A stretch of 7,152 bases of DNA from Bacteroidota bacterium. GTDB lineage: Bacteria; Bacteroidota; Bacteroidia; Chitinophagales; Saprospiraceae. The DNA is taken from NCBI GenBank assembly GCA_018969455.1, contig JAGWYI010000213.1, positions 1 through 7,152 on the forward strand, given 5' to 3'. This document shows, piece by piece, positions 1-5,944 of the stretch. The position numbers and the translations under genes were made by a program. Within the stretch, counting starts at the first letter, position 1; every line of letters begins with the position of its first letter. The notes below the pieces were generated by a model, which searched no databases, was not told where the DNA came from, and saw nothing but the letters and a program-made list of their open reading frames with translations.

Positions 1-29
1 CTTTAATTATTATTTGATACGTGTAAAAT

Positions 30-626
30 ATGGAAGAGCAAAATCGCCAACAGCTACAGGACGCCTTGAGTCAATTGCCTCAATATGAGCCGCCTGCGCA
101 CATCTGGAATGAACTTGAAAACGCCCTGGAAACCAGAGAACGCCTCACCCAACTGCCTGATTATCAGGCGCCAGATGCTGTTTGGACAAATATTGAAACC
201 AGATTGCCCCGTATAACACCCAAATCCGGCGCTACACGCAGGCTGCGCTTCCTGCAACTTGCGGTAGCCGCCCTTTGGATCGGAGTGATTGGCATCACCG
301 CCTGGTGGATGTTTGAAATTCCAGACCAGGACCAGACCATTGCTCAAACCCAGGAAATTGCAGACCCAAATTTGTTCGAAACCGTTCAGGCTCCCGAAGA
401 CAGCGCTTTCGCCATTGTTGATAAATTGTGCGAAAACCGCATTTCCGCCTGCGAAACACCCGCATTCAGTGCCTTAAAAAGCGAACTCGAGGAACTATCG
501 GATGCCAAAGAACGTCTGCGCAGCGCCCTTGGCAATTTCAACGATGATCCGGCATTAACCGAACAACTGGTGCGCATCGAACTGGAACGTTCTGCCATCC
601 TCAAACAAATGATGCAATTGATTTAA
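30..626 (+). CDS. Putative anti-sigma factor, single-pass inner-membrane protein
   Basis: A 198-residue protein with a cytoplasmic N-terminal part (about 1-73), a basic stretch (RRLRF, about 70-74), one hydrophobic segment (about 75-95) and a periplasmic part (about 96-198). The N-terminal part contains two copies of an L..LP.Y..P..(V/I)W..(I/L)E..L motif, at about residues 12-33 and 38-59. The periplasmic part has two cysteines (C134, C141) and a charged, Leu-rich stretch (about 147-195) that looks helical and may form a coiled coil. Single-pass proteins of this layout commonly serve as anti-sigma factors beside ECF sigma genes in Bacteroidota, where the cytoplasmic end holds the sigma factor at the membrane. 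No zinc-binding HxxxCxxC anti-sigma motif is present, so the role is inferred from layout. A sigma gene would lie upstream, outside the window. The next gene starts 22 bases downstream, suggesting one operon. The start has no Shine-Dalgarno sequence, which is usual in this phylum. Confidence 0.6.
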   Translation: MEEQNRQQLQDALSQLPQYEPPAHIWNELENALETRERLTQLPDYQAPDAVWTNIETRLPRITPKSGATRRLRFLQLAVAALWIGVIGITAWWMFEIPDQDQTIAQTQEIADPNLFETVQAPEDSAFAIVDKLCENRISACETPAFSALKSELEELSDAKERLRSALGNFNDDPALTEQLVRIELERSAILKQMMQLI

Positions 627-648
627 AATCGCTACAAAACACCCGAAA

Positions 649-1530
649 ATGAAAAAAATATGCATTGCCATGGTTTGCCTCCTCTGCTTTCAGTGGAGTT
701 GGAGCCAAACTACCCTGCAAGTTTTAACTAAAACTGTGCAAAAATCGATCGACTGGAAACCCGGGTACAGCCTGGAGGTCAATGGAGAAAAAGCAGATGT
801 TCAAATTTTGCCCGCAACGGGCAGTCAAATTGTGGTAAAAGCCGAACTCAGCGCCAAGCATCCCCGGGTCGATACAGCCCGAACCGATCTGGAAGCCTGG
901 AAATTGGTGGTAACCAAAGTTGGGAAAATTGTGTACATCCGGGCGTACATCGGTTTGTCGGCTAAAGATGAATTGCCAAGTTCCAACATGAAATCTAAAA
1001 TTCAGGTATGGGCGCCCGCTGAATGCCCGGTAAATGTGGTCAACAAATTTGGCAGCACCAAAGTGGAAAACATGAAGGGACAACTTGCCCTAAAGGGAGA
1101 GTTCTGCAACATTGACCTTCAAAATTTAAGTGGTAAAGTGTTGATAAACAGTAGATTTGGAAATGTTCAGGCCAGATCCCTCAGCGGCCCCCTACAATTG
1201 GACATCCGAAGGGCAGATGCCGATTTGACGGGCATGCAAAATGCCTGCAACATTCAAAGCGAATACGGGTCGGTATTGCTTGAAACATCGCAACATACCG
1301 GCAATGTGCACATCAAATCCAACAAATCGGACGTCACCTTGCAAACCAAAGGCAGCGTGCTGCACAATTATGATTTGAAATGCATTTATGGTTCGCTGCA
1401 ATTGCCCGAGGGCAAGGCGTTTCGTTTGGAACAGCCCGACGCTCACACCCAACATGCAAGCCTCCAGAACGGCGCCGATCGGAAAAACATCACCGTCGAG
1501 ACCAATTTTGGAAAAATAACGGTTCACTAA
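649..1530 (+). CDS. Exported DUF4097-like beta-solenoid protein
   Basis: A 293-residue protein beginning with a Sec signal peptide (MKK, hydrophobic core to about residue 16, probable cleavage SWS|Q at 19/20). The mature protein consists of short beta-strand-like segments. From about residue 130 it shows an aromatic-Gly turn (FG or YG) at 134, 170, 206, 247 and 287, a spacing of 36-41 residues, with intervening phrases of the type VENMKGQLALKG and LQNLSGKVLINS. This pattern is typical of DUF4097/adhesin-like right-handed beta-helix proteins, often found near ECF sigma/anti-sigma pairs in Bacteroidota. The biochemical function of the family is not established; a periplasmic or surface location is inferred from the signal peptide. 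It lies 22 bases after the putative anti-sigma gene and 27 bases before the barrel gene, so all three are probably co-transcribed. No enzyme motif is visible. Confidence 0.65.
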   Translation: MKKICIAMVCLLCFQWSWSQTTLQVLTKTVQKSIDWKPGYSLEVNGEKADVQILPATGSQIVVKAELSAKHPRVDTARTDLEAWKLVVTKVGKIVYIRAYIGLSAKDELPSSNMKSKIQVWAPAECPVNVVNKFGSTKVENMKGQLALKGEFCNIDLQNLSGKVLINSRFGNVQARSLSGPLQLDIRRADADLTGMQNACNIQSEYGSVLLETSQHTGNVHIKSNKSDVTLQTKGSVLHNYDLKCIYGSLQLPEGKAFRLEQPDAHTQHASLQNGADRKNITVETNFGKITVH

Positions 1531-1557
1531 ATTTATTCCATTGAAAATCAAACTTAT

Positions 1558-2922
1558 ATGAAAAATTTCAGTTTTGTTTTGATACTCATTTGCGCAAACG
1601 CCATTCAGATTTGCGCGCAGAAGGACACGGTTTTTATTCAATCCTCTACCGTGATAGAAAATGGCGAAAACCCGGTTGCCCTGGTGGAAGGAAGCAAGGA
1701 ATTGCTTCGGCTACAGGAGCCGGTAAATACCTTGTTCAAATTGAATTTACTAGCCTTGTCTCCCGTGCTCACTGGCCGAGATCCATTTATTCGCCAGGTA
1801 GGCGTTGCAAGTTTCAATTGGCCAATTGAATTTCAGGCAGCCCTTGAACAAAAATTGGGCAAGGCATATTCCTTATCCCTTGGGTTTTCCTCCACGCTTT
1901 TTTCGGGGGGTGAATCCGATTTTGGAATCGCGACCCAATCAGGAAATTATATATTGAGGGATTTTGGAGTTCAAGCCGAGGCGCGCTGGTATTTTCAAAT
2001 GAAAAATCGGGTTAAAACTGGTGTGCAGGCTTCAAATTTGTCTGGTGCATATTTAGGCGCAAACATCCGCTGGAAGCATTACCGTGATGCCATCTTGCAT
2101 TATCCGGTGAATGATGTATATGGCGGTTATTTGCTTTTTGGAATCCAGCATCGCTTGTTCAAGCGCGGTTATTTCGACCTCGGTTACGGATTTGGAGCAT
2201 CACAAACGGAAAAAAACTTTTACACAGGTCTTCAAAGAAAATACAATTCGGTTTTACGCTTACAACTTGGTTTTGCATTGTCCAATCCAAAACCGCAAGC
2301 GGCTCAGTCAACCAACTATTGCGAGGTTTTACATTGCTTTCGGGAAGAAAAACGGATGTTTAAGATCAATTTGATCGGAGTATTGTCGTTGGATGTTTAT
2401 CCTCTTTTGAACGTTTTAATTGTTAATCCCAACATTGCCTGGGAGGAGAAAATTGGTTCATCTGCTTTTTCCGTTGAAACAGGTTTATTTACAGACCTGA
2501 GTTTTTTCGGTACTAGATCTAATAAAAATCATTCAGGTGCGGTTGTATCAGGGAATGCAGTGTCAGTCAGCCTGAGTGTACAACCGCGTTTTTATTTCGA
2601 TCAGAAGCATCGCATTGCAACAGGAATTGCGGGGAACAACTTAAATGGCTTGTATTTGGGCTGGAACAATTTGTTCGAAAAGCGTCATTCGAAATTCAAT
2701 TCCAGTTTTTCTCCCAATACTTCAACCCAATCAACAGAATATACAACCGGATTTGTGGTTGGTTGCCAATACCGTTTTTTGCGGAAAGGGTTTGTTGATC
2801 TCAACATGGGGGCAGGTCAATCGTTTTACCACGTTGAAAATGTGGGAGGCGGGAATAATTCCAGTTACAACAGGAGGAGTTTTGCGCCCCTTGCCCGTTT
2901 TCGGGTCGGTTTGGCATTTTAG
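1558..2922 (+). CDS. Outer-membrane beta-barrel protein with two tandem barrel units
   Basis: A 454-residue protein with a signal peptide (core about 4-17, probable cleavage ICA|Q at 20/21). The rest alternates polar and hydrophobic/aromatic residues, as expected of transmembrane beta strands, and ends in Phe (FRVGLAF), as many outer-membrane proteins do. It is internally duplicated. Unit 1 spans about 58-240 and unit 2 about 267-454. Matching landmarks are LFKLNLLAL and MFKINLIGV; RWYFQMKNRVKTGVQASNL and RFYFDQKHRIATGIAGNNL; AYLGANIRWKH and LYLGWNNLFEK; IQHRLFKRGYFDLGYGFG and CQYRFLRKGFVDLNMGAG. Each unit of about 185 residues is the size of an 8-stranded barrel. The opening of each unit resembles DUF3575-type Bacteroidota proteins, but this is only a similarity of pattern. 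The linker carries C255 and C260. It is the last gene of its operon; a terminator hairpin begins three bases after the stop codon. Function unknown; pore, receptor and structural roles are all possible. Confidence 0.7.
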   Translation: MKNFSFVLILICANAIQICAQKDTVFIQSSTVIENGENPVALVEGSKELLRLQEPVNTLFKLNLLALSPVLTGRDPFIRQVGVASFNWPIEFQAALEQKLGKAYSLSLGFSSTLFSGGESDFGIATQSGNYILRDFGVQAEARWYFQMKNRVKTGVQASNLSGAYLGANIRWKHYRDAILHYPVNDVYGGYLLFGIQHRLFKRGYFDLGYGFGASQTEKNFYTGLQRKYNSVLRLQLGFALSNPKPQAAQSTNYCEVLHCFREEKRMFKINLIGVLSLDVYPLLNVLIVNPNIAWEEKIGSSAFSVETGLFTDLSFFGTRSNKNHSGAVVSGNAVSVSLSVQPRFYFDQKHRIATGIAGNNLNGLYLGWNNLFEKRHSKFNSSFSPNTSTQSTEYTTGFVVGCQYRFLRKGFVDLNMGAGQSFYHVENVGGGNNSSYNRRSFAPLARFRVGLAF

Positions 2923-2924
2923 TG

Positions 2925-2962
2925 AAAACGCCCCGTTTGGGCAGCATGAACGGGGCGTTTTT
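2925..2962. terminator. Bidirectional Rho-independent terminator between convergent genes
   Basis: A perfect 13-bp stem (AAAACGCCCCGTT at 2925-2937 with its complement at 2949-2961) encloses an 11-base loop. On the plus strand the stem ends in TTTTT; on the minus strand it ends in TTTT. It lies between the stop of the barrel gene (2922) and the stop of prfB (2967), so one GC-rich hairpin can end both convergent transcripts. Confidence 0.9.
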
Positions 2963-2966
2963 CATT

Positions 2967-4077
2967 TTAATCTTCGTCTGTTTCCACGGGCGTCGGATTG
3001 CTTTCCCACATCAAATAAGCCTTTAAAAATGGACCCAGATCGCCATTCAATACGGCGTCGGGGTTGTGCACTTTATAGCCCGAGCGCAGGTCTTTCACCC
3101 AGCGGTCGTCGAGCACATAGGATCGGATTTGGCTGCCCCATTCAATTTTGCTTTTACCGGCTTCCACCTTGTCTTTTTCTTCCTGGCGTTTTCGTACTTC
3201 CAGTTCGTACAATCGGCTTTTGAGCATGGTCATGGCGCGGTCGCGGTTTTGGTGCTGGCTGCGTTCGGCCTGGCATTCTACCACGATTCCGGAGGGCAGG
3301 TGGCGGAGGCGCACAGCAGATTCGGTTCGGTTTACGTGCTGGCCACCGGCGCCGGATGCCCGGAACACATCCATTTCGATGTCATCGGGTCGGATGACGA
3401 TTTCGATGTCATTGTCTTCCACGAGCGGGTAAACGAACACCGAGGAAAAAGAGGTTTGGCGTTTTCCCTGGGCGTTGAATGGGCTGATGCGCACCAGTCG
3501 GTGCACCCCGTTTTCGCCTTTGAGCCAGCCGTAGGCATAATCGCCGCGTACTTCGATAGATGCCGATTTGATCCCGGCGGCATCGCCTTCCTGTTCGAAG
3601 AGGTCGTTTACTTTAAACCCGGCTTTTTCTGCCCACATGCGGTACATGCGCAGGAGCATAGCCGACCAGTCGCAGGCTTCGGTGCCACCGGCGCCGGCGT
3701 TGATGGTGAGCACGGCGTTCATGGAGTCCTCTTTTTTATTGAGGGTGCTTCGGAATTCGGCATCGGCGAGGATTTCGGCGGCTTTAGCGTATTGGGCATC
3801 TACTTCTTCCACTGTCGCCATTTCTTCTTTTTGGAACTCGTACAAGCCTTCGAGGTCGTCGACTTCACGGGCGATGTTCTGGTATTCTTCGACCCATTTT
3901 TTACTCAATCCGAGTTTTCGTTGAATTTGTTCGGCGCGTTTGGGGTCGTTCCAAAAAGTGGGATCAAGGGTTGCATTGCTGAGGTCCTCTATTTCGAGGA
4001 GGCGGTTATCGACGTCAAAGATACCTCCTGAGGACCGCCAGTTTGTCTTTGAGTTCTTTTAATTGCTCAATAGTCAT
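2967..4077 (-). CDS. prfB: Peptide chain release factor 2, expressed by programmed +1 frameshift
   Basis: RF2 recognises UGA and UAA stop codons in the ribosomal A site and triggers release of the finished protein. The ATG at 4077 opens a 20-codon leader (MTIEQLKELKDKL..., ending LRRYL) that meets an in-frame TGA at 4017-4015. Skipping T4017 continues with GAC at 4016 and gives a 369-residue protein, close to the usual RF2 length of about 365. After the shift it reads DVDNRLLEIEDL and later DPTFWNDP, as in the RF2 N-terminal helical domain. Counting from the ATG, the stop-codon recognition motif SPF is at 198-200 and the catalytic GGQ at 244-246, within ASGAGGQHVNRTESAVR. The residue matching E. 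coli K-12 Thr246 is Ala, as in most RF2 proteins. The Gln is the usual PrmC methylation target. Regulation is by feedback: low RF2 leaves the TGA unread and favours the shift. A search limited to a single reading frame would miss the first 56 residues. The gene converges on the barrel gene and lies just downstream of the FKBP unit's terminator. Confidence 0.97.
4014..4029 (-). promoter_or_regulatory. prfB: Programmed +1 frameshift site of prfB
   Basis: Read on the minus strand, the site is AGG AGG TAT CTT TGA C. It consists of an SD-like AGGAGG (4029-4024), a 3-base spacer, the slippery CTT codon (4020-4018), the in-frame TGA (4017-4015) and a following C, the context that makes UGA a poor stop. 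It is the same arrangement as in E. coli prfB, where the spacer before CTT is also three bases. The reading frame joins correctly to the RF2 body after one skipped base. Confidence 0.96.
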
Positions 4078-4110
4078 AGCTGGAAACGGATGGTTTGGGG
4101 TTGGGTGAAC

Positions 4111-4150
4111 AAAAAAATACACCACAGCCGGCATATACCGGGCTGTGGTG
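4111..4150 (-). terminator. Rho-independent terminator of the nrnA-FKBP transcription unit
   Basis: A perfect 10-bp stem (CACCACAGCC at 4120-4129 with its complement at 4141-4150) can be extended by two G-C pairs across a one-base bulge, leaving a loop of about 6 bases. On the minus strand the stem is followed by TATTTTTTTG, a T-run of seven at 4117-4111. It begins 22 bases after the stop of the lipoprotein FKBP gene and ends only 33 bases before the prfB start codon. The plus-strand side lacks a T-run (TTACAAAA), so it works in one direction. Confidence 0.9.
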
Positions 4151-4172
4151 TTACAAAACAACATCAAATCAA

Positions 4173-5021
4173 TTATTGTTCGAGATCTACAAAGAAAACG
4201 AGGTCGGAATTGGGCGGGATAGCGCCTGCGGGTTGCTCGCCGTATCCCAATTTGGACGGGATAAAGAAGATAAATTTGCCACCGCGGTTCATGAGTTGCA
4301 GGCCTTCATCGAAGCCTGGGATCATTTGGCCTACTACGAAAGGCGTAGCGCCCCCACGGTCGTAGGAGTTATCAAACATTTTGCCATCGGATTTGAGGAT
4401 ACCGTAGTAATTGGTAGGCACTTTGTCACCGGCTTTCACCTGCGCGCCGCTGCCTTGTTCGATCACTACATATTCCAGACCGGAAGCGGTTTTTTTCAGG
4501 TTAGCGCCCAGTTTATTGGCTTTATAATCGGCCAGCATTTGGTGGATTTGGGCGTCTACTTCCATTCCTTTTGCTTTTGCCGCCTGTTCTTTTTTCTCCA
4601 TTTCGGCCTTATTGAACACATCGACGAGGCTCACTTCGAAGCGCGCCACCTTTTCTTTTTTGAGGGCCGGGGGCAGGCTGGCGAGCATCATGCTGTCGAG
4701 GTCTTGGAAAACCGTGGCGCTGTCTCCTTTCACCATCAGGAGGAGTGCGTCGTAAATGGGAGGAATGCGTTTTGGCAATTTGTCTTTTTCGAACAAAAGG
4801 ATTTCGCGGGCGCCACCTGATTTCCAGGTGCTTCCCATGAGGGAGTCTCCCACATAGGTGCTCACGTTAACCAGTACTTTATCGCCGGGTTGTGGTTTGA
4901 TGCCGTCTTTGAGGTTGGTACGGTTGATGAATTTGAAGCCATGTTCAGTTTTGACGCCTTGCTCGGAGCAAGCGCTGAGCAACAAGGCGAGGCCAAAAAC
5001 GGCCAGCAAAAGATTGCGCAT
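4173..5021 (-). CDS. FKBP-type peptidyl-prolyl isomerase, lipoprotein
   Basis: A 282-residue protein that should catalyse cis-trans isomerisation of prolyl bonds in the envelope. A lipoprotein signal (MRNLLLAVFGLALLLSAC) has the lipobox LSAC with the lipidated Cys at 18. The following residues, SEQGVKTEHG, lack the acidic cluster that often marks surface-exported lipoproteins in this phylum, so a periplasm-facing location is more likely. The canonical FKBP domain is C-terminal (about 180-282). Compared with human FKBP12, it keeps the pocket residues Y205 (Tyr26), F216-D217 (Phe36-Asp37), R222 (Arg42), F237 (Trp59), Y260 (Tyr82) and F276 (Phe99). Residues about 22-137 look like a degenerate second FKBP fold (PGDKVLVNVSTYVGDSLMG, then an ALLLM.KGDSA turn), followed by a charged helix (138-172). 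It shares GVKTEHG(F/Y) and the whole domain plan with the gene upstream, so the two are tandem paralogs. The family includes the gliding lipoprotein GldI; gliding here is unproven. Confidence 0.9.
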   Translation of the reverse strand: MRNLLLAVFGLALLLSACSEQGVKTEHGFKFINRTNLKDGIKPQPGDKVLVNVSTYVGDSLMGSTWKSGGAREILLFEKDKLPKRIPPIYDALLLMVKGDSATVFQDLDSMMLASLPPALKKEKVARFEVSLVDVFNKAEMEKKEQAAKAKGMEVDAQIHQMLADYKANKLGANLKKTASGLEYVVIEQGSGAQVKAGDKVPTNYYGILKSDGKMFDNSYDRGGATPFVVGQMIPGFDEGLQLMNRGGKFIFFIPSKLGYGEQPAGAIPPNSDLVFFVDLEQ

Positions 5022-5080
5022 AGGAATGGAAATTGTGTGTTAGTCAAGAAAAAACGTTTAATCGATAGATGATCAACACG
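5022..5080 (-). other. Gap between the two FKBP genes
   Basis: These 59 bases separate the two isomerase genes. I see no TAnnTTTG-type -7 box on the minus strand and no hairpin with a T-run, so the downstream gene is most simply read from the nrnA promoter. A weak promoter cannot be excluded. Confidence 0.5.
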
Positions 5081-5944
5081 TTATTGCATTTCGATGTAAA
5101 AAACAAGGTCGGCTTTTGCCGGAATTGGTCCTCCTGGGGTACCTGCTTCACCATAAGCGAGTTGGTAAGGGATGAAAAGCGTTGCTTTACCGCCGTGGTG
5201 CAGTAGTTGAGCGCCTTCATCGAAACCGGCGATCATTTGACCGACTGCAGTGGTAAAGGGCAGGGGTTCGTTTCGTTCGAAGGAGTTGTCGAATGGTGTT
5301 CCGTCGGTCAGGCAACCGTAATAGTGTGCTTTAACCGATTCATTTTTTTGAATTTTAGCGCCGGCGCCCATATCGTGGATGATGTATTGCAGGCCGCTTT
5401 CGGTTTTTTTGAGGTCTTTAATCGTACCGGCTTTGAAAGCATTGGCCAGTTGAGTAGTTTGATTTTTTACAGTTTCCAGTTTTTTGGTATTTTCATTTTT
5501 AAGGGCTTCCTGTTGTTCGGCGGTAATTACTTTGAGGAGCATGATGTTGTATCGTACTTCCTGTTGAGATTTAAGTGCAGGTGGCAGGATGCTCCGGATC
5601 ATTGAATCGATGGGCTGAAAAACAGAGGCGCTATCGCCTTCGGCCATCATAAGGGCTGCATCGTACAGGGGTGGGATACGATCTTTAGGCAGGCGATCTT
5701 TTTCGAACATTTTGTATTCGCGGGCACTTCCCAGGCTTCGGGTATCGGCCATCAGGGAGTCGCCCACCCAGGTATCCACATGAACCACAATGGTTTGGCC
5801 AGGAATGGCCTTTGCACCGGGTTTGTTGGTGTAATTGACAAAACGGTATCCATGTTCGGTTTTTACGCCATTTTGGGCAAAAGCTGGCGAGCCAAGGCAA
5901 ATCAAAGCAGCCAAAACCGGGAGCAATCGGGTTGAAAATTTCAT
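5081..5944 (-). CDS. FKBP-type peptidyl-prolyl isomerase, exported (periplasmic)
   Basis: A 287-residue prolyl isomerase with a signal peptidase I signal (core about 7-19, probable cleavage AFA|Q at 23/24) and no lipobox, so it is likely soluble in the periplasm. The C-terminal FKBP domain (about 180-287) carries the pocket residues Y208, F218-D219, R224, F241 (Trp59 in FKBP12), Y264 and F282, and the AYGEAGTPGGPIP loop. The N-terminal part (about 26-140) resembles a worn FKBP domain: PGQTIVVHVDTWVGDSLM aligns with the first strands, AALMMAEGDSASVF with the central helix and turn, and a strand ending MLLKVI closes it. The FD and YG pocket motifs are absent there, so only the C-terminal domain should be catalytic. 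A Lys/Glu/Gln-rich helix (142-172) joins the two, as in FkpA/Mip-like proteins, where such helices mediate dimerisation. Its ATG overlaps the stop codon of nrnA (ATGA), indicating translational coupling. It lies 59 bases before its lipoprotein paralog. Confidence 0.9.
   Translation of the reverse strand: MKFSTRLLPVLAALICLGSPAFAQNGVKTEHGYRFVNYTNKPGAKAIPGQTIVVHVDTWVGDSLMADTRSLGSAREYKMFEKDRLPKDRIPPLYDAALMMAEGDSASVFQPIDSMIRSILPPALKSQQEVRYNIMLLKVITAEQQEALKNENTKKLETVKNQTTQLANAFKAGTIKDLKKTESGLQYIIHDMGAGAKIQKNESVKAHYYGCLTDGTPFDNSFERNEPLPFTTAVGQMIAGFDEGAQLLHHGGKATLFIPYQLAYGEAGTPGGPIPAKADLVFYIEMQ

Noticed and set aside
8..29. Possible promoter box before the first gene (TATTATTTG)
   Set aside because: The spacing does not fit TAnnTTTG, there is no room to see a -33 box, and the gene more likely follows a sigma gene in an operon.
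1152..1159. TAGATTTG, a match to the TAnnTTTG promoter box
   Set aside because: It lies inside the solenoid gene, codes for part of a repeat (SRFGN), and has no gene start at a suitable distance.
2111..2374. Short open frames inside the barrel gene on the plus strand
   Set aside because: Overlapped by a long gene with clear signal peptide and duplicated domains; their translations are low-quality and lack motifs.
3908..4017. Apparent nonsense mutation or truncation at the start of prfB
   Set aside because: The TGA sits in a complete programmed frameshift cassette and the shifted frame joins exactly to conserved RF2 sequence, so this is not a pseudogene.
3066..4031. A 321-codon open frame on the plus strand opposite prfB
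   Set aside because: It is an antisense shadow of prfB, which is identified beyond doubt. The translation is rich in Phe, His, Val and Gly without domain motifs, as expected of the complement of a conserved gene.
4095..4820. A 241-codon open frame on the plus strand opposite the lipoprotein FKBP gene
   Set aside because: It runs through the terminator hairpin and the antisense of a clear FKBP gene, and has a His/Phe-rich translation with no recognisable domain.
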